The notes under the pieces were generated by a model, which saw only the letters and a list, made by a program, of their open reading frames with translations, did not search any database and had not been told where the DNA came from. Below, piece after piece: positions 39,340 to 50,262 of a stretch of DNA of 64,000 nucleotides. How positions within the stretch are numbered: position 1 is the first letter of the stretch; every line of letters starts with the position of its first letter. Where the stretch lies: assembly GCF_036884655.1 (NCBI RefSeq), contig NC_088345.1, positions 33,230,001-33,294,000 of the forward strand. Reading direction: 5' to 3'. The translations under genes and the position numbers were made by a program. This DNA is from Musa acuminata AAA Group. Lineage: Eukaryota > Streptophyta > Magnoliopsida > Zingiberales > Musaceae.

Positions 39340-40282
39340 AGTGCTTCTTATGTCATGGACTGCAGAAACTAACTATACATCATTTGTTCTTTGAACGTAC
39401 TTACTCATTAGAGACTTGGAGAGCATCAACTATTTCACACTTGTCTTGGTTGGGATCAAGAAAAAGTATATGGTCAAGTCTCTCGTTTTCAGCAGGATTC
39501 CATATTGGGTATGACCATGAAGCTTGCTTTTAATACCATTATTTATCACCAATTGAAATGGATCATCAGTCTTTCCGTAACGTTAACGTCGATAAACTAG
39601 TTGATACTATTTTTGCTTATATATTGATTGATATTCGTTGCATGTTATTATCCACTGTCAAAAAAATATAAAAATAGTCTTGAGAACTGTGTTGTGGATC
39701 ATATATAAGAAGTATATCTTTCTTTCACCGATATGCAGTTGGTGTCATTAGTGCCTCTGAACATAATTGGATTGCTATTAATGTTGATGCATTACTATGT
39801 CATGACTTTATAGGTTTACGATGCATCCTTCGCAATCATGGTATTATGGAGGCTAAGCTTATATTGTTTATTCTTATCCATGTTTGATTTAACTCTAAAG
39901 TTATAATCAATATAAATAGAGGTGGCATGGAAATGATGAGCCATAGTAACTAATATCATAAGTCTCAGCAGTTATTTTCGTGAAGCTAACAAGCCTATTA
40001 ATTTCTTTCACACATTTTTGTAGTCTTTACGGGAACTAAGCATGTCTTTTTTCCCTCAACTGCGAAGGTTGATATAACTATCAATTATGTCCAAAGTGAC
40101 CAAAGCAAGAATATAGCGTTATCGTGAGGCCAATATATATTGTCATCGGATAACTACTTGTGAGATTTTTGAATTTGCTTTTTGTCTCTTTTACTGGCAT
40201 TAACCTCTAAACTATTTGTATTTTTAACCTTTGGTACCGTCTTTTCATTGCCGGTAGTGTCCGATATGCATATATTGTAAGG

Positions 40283-40286
<4 letters not shown>
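39340..40286 (+). mobile_element. L1-type LINE, fragment 3 of 3 (zinc-binding and RNase H-like end)
   Basis: With the copia element and one AGTGC removed, the LINE reads through as CFLCHGLQKLTIHHLFFERTY, the zf-RVT zinc motif of plant L1 ORF2; the copia inserted at its first Cys codon. Further on, WIAINVDALL and GLRCILRNHG near 39769-39845 resemble the RNase H-like C-terminal domain. The 3' end probably lies at the CT/TA microsatellite that begins near 40284. Confidence 0.72.
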
Positions 40287-40357
<71 letters not shown>

Positions 40358-40406
40358 TTTTACAGAATGTATATATATAAATATATACTTCCTCTATATA
40401 TATATA
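40284..40406. repeat. (CT)n(TA)n microsatellites
   Basis: A CT run of about 36 bp passes directly into a TA run of about 36 bp, with a shorter AT-rich repeat and CTCTATATA after it. It adjoins the LINE 3' end. Confidence 0.95.
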
Positions 40407-40568
40407 CTCTCTATATAACCGTTGGTCATGACAGTGAATGATGTTCGTCCATTATGCTTTGCGATTCGTGCTTCGAAATGATGGGCGCTTTCGACGGTGG
40501 GATGCCCCTCTGAGTTGTACCGGTACGGAGGGGACGTATCTTCCTCCCCCAACCATAACACAACCAGC

Positions 40569-40575
40569 TATAAAA
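40569..40575 (+). promoter_or_regulatory. TATA box of the prohibitin pseudogene
   Basis: TATAAAA lies 79 bp before the ATG at 40648, with a CT-rich leader (CCTCCTCCTCCTCTCTC) between. Retained promoter-like sequence argues for a duplicated gene rather than a processed copy. Confidence 0.5.
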
Positions 40576-40647
40576 CCCTCGATCGCGCCCGTTAGAGTTT
40601 TGCTCCCCTCCTCCTCCTCTCTCAGAACGAAGTAATCGAAGAAGAAG

Positions 40648-41301
40648 ATGGCGGCTGGCGGCGGACTTATGTCGTTCCTGATGATCATGGCGCGGGCGAC
40701 GACCTGGCTGGGAGCCGGCACCACGCTGCTGAACTCTCGTTCCTGTACACGATGGACGGTGGGCAGCCGGCGGTGCTCTTCAACCGGTTCCGGGGCGTGC
40801 TCCCGGAGACAGTGGGAAAGGGCACCCACTTCCTCGTCCCCTGGCTGTAGAAGCCCTTCATCTTCGACATCCGCACCCGTCCCTACACCTTCGCTTCCAA
40901 CTCCGGCACCAAAGACCTGCATATCGTCAACCTCACCCTCCACCTCCTCTCCCGCCCCGACGTCGCCCACCTCCCCACCAACTTCACCTCCATCGGCACC
41001 AAGTACGACGACAAGGTCCTTCCTTCCATCGGCAACGAGGTCCTAGGTCCTCAAGTCCGTCGTCGCCCAGTTCAATGCCGATCAACTGCTCACCAAACGG
41101 CCCCATGTCTCCGCCCTCGTCCACGATGCCCTCATCCGCCGCGCCCGCGACTTCCACATCGTCGTCGACAACGTCGCCATCACCAACCTCTCCTACGACT
41201 TCGAGTTCGCCAACGCCATCGAGAAGAAGCAGGTCGCGCAGCAAGAAGCCGAGCGCTCCAAGTTCCTATAGTCGCCCGTGCCGAGGGTGAGAGGATTTTA
41301 A
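40648..41301 (+). pseudogene. prohibitin (type I, plant PHB3/4-like) pseudogene
   Basis: Prohibitins form ring complexes in the mitochondrial inner membrane. Successive frames read MAAGGGLMSFLMIMARAT, then [86 protein letters not shown], and [16 protein letters not shown], all close to plant prohibitin. Lesions are a frameshift near 40735, a TAG at 40848 (CAG in relatives), a 7-bp repeat insertion near 41040-41055 and a 2-bp insertion near 41268. About the last third of the protein is missing after the AEGER segment near 41296. GC-rich third positions are typical of monocot genes. Confidence 0.88.
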
Positions 41302-41335
41302 AATTCTTTTAGAATATGATTCTAACAAAGATTGC

Positions 41336-41472
41336 TAGGAAATATTGTTGCGAACTTGTCGTATACTTCAGCCTCCTATGGACGTATCTTTTACATGTTG
41401 AAGAGAAAGTTTCAATGCCTAGCAACATTCTGAAAAGGGAAAAATTGTATCAAAATGGGTTCCTCATCAAAA
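41336..41472. other. filler sequence at the left end of the minus-strand copia insert
   Basis: Between the prohibitin duplicate and the LTR lies 137 bp of unassigned DNA. Its last part (about 41450-41474) repeats an LTR-internal word, ATCAAAATGGGTTCCTCATC, that belongs some 70 bp further right. Such patchwork is typical of break repair by template switching. Confidence 0.55.
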
Positions 41473-42182
41473 TATTGGAAAAAAACCTGTTAAAGCGGAA
41501 TATTCTTTTCCCTCTTTGTGTATCAAAATGGGTTCCTCATCAAAATACCAACTTGATATCCAAATGAAAATATCAACCAGCATAACATAATCAATAGAGC
41601 AAAAAATCAATCACATAGTGAGACCAAATCTTTTAACGTGGAAAACTCAACGTGGAAAAAACCATAGGACCGTAGTCCACCTCAAACTTCATTATCAATT
41701 GTAATGATAACAGATTTACAATAGATCTTCTCTAGAATAACTAGAGAATCACAATAACATCAATATCATAGATCTTGGCTCGAGAATAGCATATCTTCAT
41801 CACATTGGATAAATCTCCTCATAAGAGAATTCTAGGTGTCACAAAATGGATATAGTAGGAAAGTACCTTAGAGAGGGTAAAATGTAGATCAATACTATTA
41901 GGGTTGTAGAGCTTACTGCAAGAATTCTCCACATAAAATTTGGACTAAAACTGATAACGTTTGACAACCGATTATCAAGCAGAAATCTCAAAAACCTTAC
42001 TTTCTCTCTCTTCTTTTCTCTGCACGCCACCGCACATGTTCACTGTGCCGCTGCACGCTACATGCTTGCGGTGTTCTCACGCTGCACACTATCACAACCC
42101 TATCTCTCTCTCTTTTTAATTTCTTTGATTTGGGCTCAAATGTATCAATTTGTCCAAGCCCACATATGGGCTGGACCTAACA
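41473..42182 (-). repeat. 3' LTR of the Tork-like copia (710 bp, left copy)
   Basis: On the minus strand it starts TGTTAGGTCC and ends near GGTTTTTTTCCAATA (CCCAACA in the other copy). GGAGGGGGAGAAT, the polypurine tract, lies at 42183-42195 on the minus strand. Confidence 0.88.
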
Positions 42183-42210
42183 ATTCTCCCCCTCCAACTC
42201 ATATGGTGGG

Positions 42211-43782
42211 CTATACCAAGCCCGCTCTTTGCCTACATGCTTCAAGCTTTTCCTTAGGCAAAGACTTTGTCAACATATCTGGATCATTATCATTGGTATG
42301 TACTTTTTCCAATTGTAATTCTTTCATCTCAAGCACATCACGAATCCAGTGATATCTCACATCAATATGCTTAGATCTAGAATGATATATTGAATTCTTG
42401 GAGAGGTGAATGACACTCTGACTGTCATAGTAAACAGTATTTCCTTCCTGTTTCAAGCCCAATTCCTGTAAAAACCTTTTCATCCATAAAGCTTCCTTGT
42501 AGGCTTCAGTAATTGCTATGTATTTTGCTTCTGTGGTTGATAGAGCAACACACTTCTGTAACTTAGACTACCAAGAGACTGCTTCTCCTGCAAATGTCAT
42601 CAAGAATCCCGAAGTGGGCTTCCTGGAATCAGTATCACCTATCATGTCTACATCTTTGTACCCTTTTAACACAGGTTCATCATTACCAAGACATAAACAT
42701 AACCTGAAAGTACCTCTTAGATGTCTTAATATCCATTTCACTATTGCCCAATGTTCCTTTCCAGGATTAGAGAGAAATTGGCTGATAACTCCAACTACAT
42801 GAGCTATATCTGGCCTAGTACAAACCATAGCATACATCAAACTGCATACTACAAATGAGTAAGGCACTTTGGACATCTTTTTTTTTTTTCTTTCTCGCTT
42901 GTAGGACATTGTTTCGAATTAAGCTTGAAATGACCTACAAGTGGAGAACAAACTGCTTTGGCTTTACTCATGTCGAATATTTTAAGAACCTTTTCAATGT
43001 AAGTCTCCTGAGATAGCCAAATCTTCCTTTTCTTTATATCACGAAGAATCTTCATGCCAAGTATTTGTTTCACTGATCCCAAGTCTTTCATGGCAAAAGA
43101 CTTACTTAGCTCTTTTAAGCTTTCTAATTTTGCCAACATCATGGCCAACAATCAACATATCATCAACATATAGTAGTAAAATAATAAAATCATCATCTGA
43201 AAATTTCTTCATAAACACACAATGATCAGATGTGGTTCTATCATACCCTTGGCTCATTATAAAGGAATCAAACTTCTTATACCATTGTCTAGGTGCTTGT
43301 TTGAGTCCATATAAGTTTTTCCTAAGCTTACACATCATATTTTCTTTTCCCTTGACTTTGAAACTTTCTGGTTGCTCCATGTAAATTTCTTCTTCTAAGC
43401 CACCATGAAATAATGCTGTTTTTACATCACGTTGCTCAACTTCTAAATTCAAGCGGGCAGCCAAACCAAGAACAACTCAGATAGAGGATATTTTCACAAC
43501 TGGAGAAAATATTTCTTCAAAGTCAATACCTTTCTTTTGACTGAATCCTTTTACAACTAGTCGTGCCTTGTATTTTTGTTGTGAGCTATTGTTTTTAATC
43601 TTCAATTTGTAAACCCACTTATTCTTGAGAGCTTTCTTCTCTTTAGGTAATTTTACCAAGTCATAGGTGTAGTTCTCAAGCAAGGATCTCATTTCTTCTT
43701 GCATGGCTTTAGCCCACTCACTCTTATTCTCATGTAGAATAGCTTCTTGGTAAGTTTCTAGCTCTCCCCCATCAGTAAGCAT
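42211..43782 (-). pseudogene. pol: copia reverse transcriptase and RNase H, minus strand
   Basis: From 43782 leftward: EWAKAMQEEMRSLLENYTYD, KNKWVYKLKIK, KARLVVKGFSQKKGIDFEE, then (frame broken near 43470) [37 protein letters not shown] and catalytic YVDDMLIVG near 43160-43190. RT thumb and connection follow after another frameshift near 43110. RNase H shows GYKDVDMIGD, TSGFLMTFAG and, in the last frame, YDSQSVIHLSKNSIYHSRSK and HIDVRYHWIRD, ending near 42211. Gly-Gly replaces Asn-Gly in the ALFHGG motif. At least three frameshifts make it inactive. Confidence 0.88.
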
Positions 43783-45065
43783 AACATACTCATGTGGAGG
43801 ATATCTGGTAGAGGGTTGTCGCTCTCTAGTGGATCTTCTTAATGGAATCTCAATTGGTGGTGGAGGTGCTTATTCAATTGGTTCAACATCATCAACTATA
43901 GGTGTATCATCATTGGTATTCTCACCACAATCTTCTTGTTCATCTCCCCCATGATCATCATGAACTACAAGTGAAGGAACTGGACCCAAACTCCAAGGAA
44001 TATAAACGGAGGTTTCTGGCTTCTCAATATTATCACCATCATTAAACAATTGGTCTTCAAGAAACACAACATCTCTGCTTCTAATAATCTTCTTGTTCAT
44101 TGGATCCCATAATCTGTACTCAAACTCTTCATGACCATATCCCAAGAAGATACATGCTTTTGCTTTACTATCAAGCTTGGACCTCTCATCTTTGGGAATA
44201 TGAACAAATACTTTACACCCAAAGACTCTTAAGTGATTATAATATATATCATTTCCTCTCCATACTCTCTCTGGAATATCACCTTTCAGAGGAACTGATG
44301 GAGAAAGATTTATCAGATCAACTATAGTTCTCATAGCCTCCCCCAAAATGACTTTGGTAACTTGGCATGGGAAAGCATACACCTAATCCTTTCTTCAATG
44401 GTTCTGTTCATCCTTTCTGCCACACCGTTCTGTTGAGGAGTTTTAGAAATTGTTTTCTTAAGCCTGATACCATAGAACCTGCAATAATTCTCAAAAGGAC
44501 CCCTGTACTCGCCACCATTATCTGATCGAATACACTTTAGTTTTCTGCTAGTTTCTTTTTCAACACTAACATGAAACTCTTTGAAAACATTGAGTACCTG
44601 GTCTTTAGATTTCAAAGCAAAAGCCCACACTTTTCTAGAATGGTCATCAATAAAAATAATAAAATAAAGAGCGCCTCTAAGAGTTCTAGTTTGCATAGTA
44701 CAAACATTAGTATGAACTAAATCAATAACATCTGATCTTCTAGATGATGGATATGTATGAAATGCAACTCTATGTGTTTTTTCAACTAAGCAATAATCAT
44801 AAGATTTAAGAGATGTACCTTGTAACTCTGGTAAGAACTGCTTTCTAGCAAGAGTTTATAGTCCCTTCTCGTTGATATGTCCAAGCCTCTTATGCCAAAG
44901 ATCTATACTTTCACCTTTTTGAATTGCATTAATCTCTCCTTTGTGTAGCTTAACTTCCATGACATAAAAAGAGTTAAGTTTCTTTCCTCTTGCCACAATC
45001 AGAGAACCTTTAGTGAGTTTCCATTTGCTTTCACCAAAATAGTTGTGCAAAGCCCTCGTCATCAA
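43783..45065 (-). pseudogene. pol: copia integrase, minus strand
   Basis: GAG-pre-integrase ends with IDLWHKRLGHINEKGL near 44870. Integrase core: FIDDHSRKVWAFALK, RSDNGGEYRGPFENYC, then KTPQQNGVAERMNRTIEE, giving all three catalytic acids. The frame shifts near 44340, then continues with GEAMRTIVDLINLSPSVPL, RVFGCKVFVHIPKDERSK and the IFLGYGHEEFEYRLWD segment. An acidic linker (residues rich in Asp/Glu/Gly near 43870-44000) leads to RT. The zinc-binding Cys pair was probably lost in the broken stretch near 44700-44850. Confidence 0.85.
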
Positions 45066-46140
45066 GTCTACTTGTAGATATCAAATTAAGAAGAATATTT
45101 GGAACATGCCTTACATCTTTGAGTATCAATTTGCTCCCAATACTGGTCTCCAAACAAATATCTCCAATACCCACAATCTTAGATATACCACTATTTCCCA
45201 TTCTAACATTACCAAAATCACCAGCAGTATAAGATCTAAAGAAATCACCATGAGAAGTAACACGAAATAAAGCACCAGAGTCAATTACTCAATTACTGTC
45301 CTGAGCTACAAGACTAACACAACCTTCATCACAGACAATAGTGATATTACCTTTAGCAGCAACTATATTGGTCTCTTTCTCATTTTTCTTCATTTTATTC
45401 TGTTCTCGCTTCCAAAACCTACACTCTTTCTTCATGTGACCTAGCTTGTTATAGTGAAAATATTTAATATCTCTTCTAGACTTGGATCTTCCTCTATATC
45501 AATGTGGATTTCTACTATGACTTCTTCCACATCTTTCTTGTTTTTCAGTAACAAATGCCCCAAAAGAAGATTCACCCTGTTTTTTTCTTCTAGCATCTTC
45601 ATTTAGCAAACTATCTTTAACCATATCTACAGTTAGAGTTCCCTCTGACGTGGAGTTGTAAATAGTTACCACATACGTTTCCCAACTTTCTGGTAAAGAG
45701 CTGAGAAGTAATAATCCTTGCATCTCATCATCTATATTCATTTTCATAGCAATCAACTTGTTTGCAAGACTCTAAAATAAGCTTATGTGCTCAACAATAT
45801 TATCACCATCTTTATACTTCAAATTTACAAATCTTATGAGTAGAGAAATTCTATTTCCCACTATCTTTTTCGTAAAGAGATTTTCTAACCTTTGCCAAAC
45901 AACATCAGCTCTGGTTTCATCAGAAATATGCTCATGCAAGTTTATATCCATCCATTTTCTAATATAGGTAATAACTTTTTTATGTTGAACTTTCCATTCT
46001 TCATCGTCCATAGTAGAAGGTTTATCTTTAACCTTGATGGGCTTATACAAATCTTTACAATAGAGCAAATCTTCCATTAGACGCCTCCAAGTGGAATAAT
46101 TTAATGAGTTCAATTTAATCATACCATTTGACTACTCCAT
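45066..46140 (-). pseudogene. gag: copia gag and protease, minus strand
   Basis: Gag starts at the ATG whose complement ends at 46140; an in-frame TAG is its third codon. It reads MIKLNSLNYSTWRRLMEDLL, WQRLENLFTKKIVGNRISLL and, after a break near 45770, MQGLLLLSSLPESWETYVVT. The zinc knuckle survives as YFHYNKLGHMKKEC near 45420-45460, with the first two Cys changed to Tyr. Protease appears as VIDSGALFRVTSH near 45250-45290. Stops are scattered, so the reading frame is dead. Confidence 0.8.
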
Positions 46141-46179
46141 TTCAATCACACAAGAAAAACTAGCACCAAACAACTTGTT

Positions 46180-46191
46180 GCTCTGATACCA
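46180..46191 (-). promoter_or_regulatory. primer-binding site of the Tork-like copia
   Basis: On the minus strand TGGTATCAGAGC follows the LTR after a 2-bp spacer, complementary to initiator Met-tRNA. Confidence 0.85.
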
Positions 46192-46193
46192 CT

Positions 46194-46890
46194 TGTTGGG
46201 AAAAAACCTATTAAAGCGGAATTTTCTTTTCCCTCTTTATGTATCAAAATGAGTTCCTCATCAAAATACCAACTTGATATCCAAATGAAAATATCAACCA
46301 GCATAGCATAATCAATAGAGCAAAAAATCAATCACACAATGAGATCAAATCTTTTAACGTGGAAAACCCAATATGGGAAAAGCCATGAGACCGTAGTTCA
46401 CCTCAAACTTCCACTATCAATTGTAATGATAACAGGTTTACAATAGATATTCTCTAGAATAACTAGAGGATCACAATAACATCAAGATAATAGATCTTGG
46501 CTCAAGAATAACATATCTTCGTCATATACGATAGATCTCCTCAGAAGAGAATTCTAGGTCTCACAAAGTGGATATAGTAGGAAAGTACCCCAGAGAGGAT
46601 AAAATATAGATCAACACCGTTAGGATTGTAGAGCTTACTACAAGGATTCTCCACATAAAATTTGGATCAAAACTGATAACGTTTGACCACTGATCGTCAA
46701 GTAGAAATCTCAAAAACCTTACTTTCTCTCTCTATTTCTCTCTTATCTTTTCTCTGCATACAGCCACACACGTTCACTGCACAGCTGCATGCTTGCTGTG
46801 TTCTCACGCTGCACACCATTGCAATCCTATCTCTCTCTCTTTTTAATTTCTTTGATTTAGACTCAACGGTCCAATTTGTCCAAGCCCACG
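46194..46890 (-). repeat. 5' LTR of the Tork-like copia (right copy, truncated)
   Basis: Homologous to 41473-42182. On the plus strand it begins TGTTGGGAAAAAACC and stops at CAAGCCCACG, about 19 bp short of the left copy's end, where prohibitin sequence starts at 46891. Confidence 0.88.
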
Positions 46891-47304
46891 TATCGTCAAC
46901 TTCACCCTCCACCTCCTCTCCCGCCCCGACGTCGCCCACCTCCCCACCAACTTCACCTCCATCGGCACCAAGTACGATGACAAGGTCCTTCCTTCCATCG
47001 GCAACGAGGTCCTAGGTCCTCAACTCCGTCGTCGCCCAGTTCAATGCCGATCAACTGCTCACCAAATAGCCCCAGGTCTCTGCCCTCGTCCGCGACGCAC
47101 TCATTCGTCACGCCCGTGACTTCCACATTGTCGTCGACAACGTCGCCATCACCAACCTCTCCTACGGCTTCGAGTTCTCCAGCGCCGTCGAGAAGAAGCA
47201 GGTCGCGCAGCAAGAAGCCGAGCGCTCCAAGTTCCTATAGTCGCCCGCGCCGAGGGTGAGAGGATTTTAAAATTCTTTTAGAATATGATTCTAACAAAGA
47301 TTGC
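46891..47304 (+). pseudogene. duplicated prohibitin pseudogene segment
   Basis: This 414-bp segment matches 40922-41335 at a constant offset of 5969 bp without indels and with about 20 substitutions by my count. It shares the 7-bp frame-breaking insertion and the CTATAG lesion with the left copy, so duplication followed pseudogenisation. It adds its own stop (AAATAG near 47065). It covers the middle of prohibitin only. Confidence 0.9.
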
Positions 47305-47792
47305 AATAGTTAGTCTATTTTATGATGAATTTAAAATTATTTTATATAAAAGCTAGTATATATTAATAGATTCTATGGAGTATATTTTTTAGTCTAACAG
47401 AAGTTTTTCGAGGTAAATTGTGAGAAGGAGGTGGAGGAGGAGAAGGGAAGGGAGAGGGAGACAGTAGAAAAAGATAAATGAGAAGGAGGCAAAGATACAA
47501 AAAGAGGGATAGGGGAGATGAAGGAGAAGGCAGAGTGAGAGGAAGGAGAAGAGCGAGAGGTTGAGGAGGAGGAAGAAGCTGAGTAGTGGTGGATGTTGAC
47601 TTTCTGCACAACTTCAGGGAAGAAAGAGTAGTAAATAATAGATAGAATTTCTTTGAGGAGAAATCTCTGGTCAATGGACTCATCTATTAGTACCTATTTA
47701 GTACCTCCTTAATTTCAAAAGGTTCTAACTTTAAGTTATCTTTGAAAAAAATAATTTTTTTTAATAAAATTTAGTAAAGAGGTTGATAAGAT
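47305..47792. other. intergenic spacer with purine-rich block
   Basis: This is AT-rich DNA with a GGA/GAA-rich stretch at about 47415-47590. Minus-strand Ser/Pro/Leu frames there are shadows of that composition. No gene was recognised. Confidence 0.6.
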
Positions 47793-48606
47793 TGTTGAAT
47801 CTCGTATTTTGATGATAAAACTATTTGATATATGTTCAGGATGAGACAATTAAAGCAGGAAAATCATGTTGTGCCGAAGGAACATGTCAGAAGATTGGAC
47901 GTCGGGCCGGTGGATGGGTCGACGTATCGACAGAAGACTTCGGGCCATGGAATCGGGCATCGGGCCAAGAAGAGCGGGTATTGTGCCAAGGATATCGGAG
48001 TTGCGGAGTCAACTGGCCGATTGGGCAATAGGCTGCAGGAGAGGACGATGCGCCGAAGAATCGGACGAAGCGTCGAGGGACCAATGACAAGTCGGACAAC
48101 TTGGTTAATTGCTTAGGATTAATTGTCTCGATCGAAGTTTTATTTTTGTTGTGCAGGATTAACTATGATGAAAGTTAGACAAGCAGTAGGAGTTGCGTCG
48201 GAGTCAAGTTCATGATCACGTTGGGAGTTCGAGAGTTCGATGGAAGTTCGGACGGTTGTCGGAGGTTTTGCGGGAACAGATCCGAGAAGTCCAGAAGCTT
48301 GCCAAGCGAAGCTCGTCGAAACTCGCCAAGTGGATCGTCGCAAGTCCAGGAGTTTCCCGGAAGTCCGCAGAAGAATCACCGAGGGTTCATCGGATGATCG
48401 ACGGAAGTTCGCCGGAAACTCGCCGGAAGAAGCGATTGACGCATCGGAGCAAAGCTACAGAAATTGTCTTAGATTTAATCGTAGTTAGCACGTTGATTAA
48501 GTTGGAAAATGGGAGGTGATCCCATTAGCTTAATCTTGGGGCAATTGGGCCCCTGAAAAGATTGAAATTGGGCCGAATGGAGCTAACCATTCGGACCCTG
48601 ATTGCA

Positions 48607-48960
48607 CCAGGAGGTGCAACCGCCTAGGGCAGGAGGTGGCACCGCCTGGGCTAAGTCTCCCAGCGAGACTGGGCGGTGCAACCGCCCCAGCCAGGAGGTG
48701 CAACCGCCTGAGCTCAGTCTTCGAGCTAGACTGGGCGGTGCAACCTCCCTGACAAAGAGGTAGCACCGCCTGAGCTCGGTCTTCGAGCTCTGGCAGAGAG
48801 GTGCAACCGCCTCAGTCAGGAGGTGACACCGCCTGGGGCTCAGTCTCCGAGCCAGACTCAAGCGGTGCAACCGCCCTTGACAGAGAGGTGCAATCGCCTG
48901 GGCTCAGTCTCCGAGCTCTGCCAAGCGGTGCAACCTCTCCAGTCAGGAGGTCCAACCGCC
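48607..48960 (+). repeat. GGTGCAACCGCC array in 5' LTR
   Basis: At least nine GGTG(C/G)(A/C)ACC(G/T)CC-like blocks alternate with GAGCTC or CGAGCC palindromic pieces. Same array type as 5652-6095 but shorter and with different spacing. Confidence 0.85.
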
Positions 48961-49020
48961 TGATCCCGGAATTCTGGGATTTGATTGTTTTGAGCTCCAA
49001 ATTTGAACTGGGTTGGGGCC

Positions 49021-49028
49021 TATAAATA
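49021..49028 (+). promoter_or_regulatory. TATA box in 5' LTR
   Basis: TATAAATA in the conserved context GGGGCC...CCCCACCCATTCAGCA, identical to the sites at 6163 and 55245. Confidence 0.75.
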
Positions 49029-49689
49029 CCCCACCCATTCAGCACAGAATGAGCAACAGATCCACACCGAATTCTTGATCTTTTCTGTGATTCTAAGAGT
49101 TCAAAATTTGTGTAAAGTCCAAAAGTTCTCCTCTTTCTGTTCTTCAAGTCTTGAGTTGTAAAGAGAGGAGAGAAAGGATCTGTAAGGGTTGTCTCCTGAG
49201 CCTGTCAAAAGGAGAAGAAACTGTAAAAGGGCAGTTGGCCTTCGCCTATTGAAGGAAGGCCTTTAGTTGACGACGGTAACCTCATCGGTGGAGGAAGCCA
49301 AAAGTGGAGTAGGTCAAGACTGACCGAACCACTCTAAATCTCTGGTTTGCTTTTATTTTGAGCATTTTATCATTACTGCAAACCTCCTACATAGCTACTG
49401 CTCTCTGCGCCTTTACGAACAAGTTTCTAAGTTCTAATCTTTCCGAATCTGCATTTAGACGTAAAACGGTGTTTTCGTACGATCTTCACATCGCAGCTTA
49501 CATTTACGTCTTGAGTCTGTTTATAACTGCAAACTATCTTTTGCGCTTTTACGAACGAGTTTCTGTGCAGATTACGTTTACGTCTTGATTCCATTTATAA
49601 CTGCAAACTGCCTTCTGCGCTTTTACGAACGAGTTTCTTTGCAGTTTACGCTTACGCTTTGTTTCCATTCATAACTGCGAATTATCATC

Positions 49690-50075
49690 TGCGCTTAGAC
49701 GTAAACTGCGTTTAAGACGTAAACTGTGTTTGGACGCAAACTGTGTTTAGACGCAAACTGCGCTTATACGCAAACTGTCTTTAGACGCAAACTACGTTTA
49801 GACGTAAAACTACGTTTAGACGTAAACTGCGCAAACTGTGTTTAGACGTAGAACTGCGTTTAGACGCAAACTGCGTTTAGACGTAAAACTACGTTTAGAC
49901 GTAAACTACGCAACCTGCGTTTAGACGTAAAATTGCGTTTAGACGTAAAACTGCATTTAGACGTAAATTGCGCAAACAGTGTTTAGACGCAAACTGCGTT
50001 TAAACGTAAACTGAGTTTAGACGTAAACTGAGTTTAGACGCAAACTGCGTTCAGATGCAAACTGCGTAATCTACG
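49690..50075 (+). repeat. 17-19-bp (GCGTTTAGACGTAAACT) array in 5' LTR
   Basis: More than 15 variant units follow one another, some merged with GCAAACTGTG or GCAACCTGCG insertions. Homologous to 6711-7048 and 55919-56290. Confidence 0.9.
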
Positions 50076-50214
50076 CTTAATCATAAGTATTCTTAGAATC
50101 GGCTTTTGCATCAAAATAGTTTTATCAAACGAACGCAGCTTTCGTTTTTAATCGCTGAAAGATTTCCGCTGCACTAATTCACCCCCCCCTCTTAGTGCTC
50201 TCGATCCTAACAAT

Positions 50215-50226
50215 TGGTATCAGAGC
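50215..50226 (+). promoter_or_regulatory. primer-binding site, SIRE derivative
   Basis: TGGTATCAGAGC lies 2 bp after the LTR and continues with GGGG, as in functional SIRE elements. Confidence 0.88.
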
Positions 50227-50262
50227 GGGGTATTTCTCATTTCGGATTTACACCCGAGAGAA

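Larger units (their letters stand above)
41473..46890 (-). mobile_element. Tork-like Ty1-copia element, minus strand, 5' LTR end truncated
   Basis: Direct LTRs at 41473-42182 and 46194-46890 surround a decayed gag-pol read on the minus strand. Primer site and polypurine tract are both recognisable. The outer end of the right (5') LTR lacks about 19 bp and runs directly into prohibitin sequence; no 5-bp target duplication is visible. Instead a 414-bp prohibitin segment is duplicated on either side. Lineage from gag (LLLLSSLPESWETYVVT) is inference. Confidence 0.88.
47793..50212 (+). repeat. 5' LTR, non-autonomous SIRE derivative (2420 bp)
   Basis: It carries a roughly 300-bp block absent from the LTR at 5136, the GGTGCAACCGCC array (48607-48960) and the 18-bp array (49690-50075). 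It lacks about 44 bp near 47840 that the 3' LTR has (GATTTAATCTGCGTTTTGAG segment). Confidence 0.93.
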
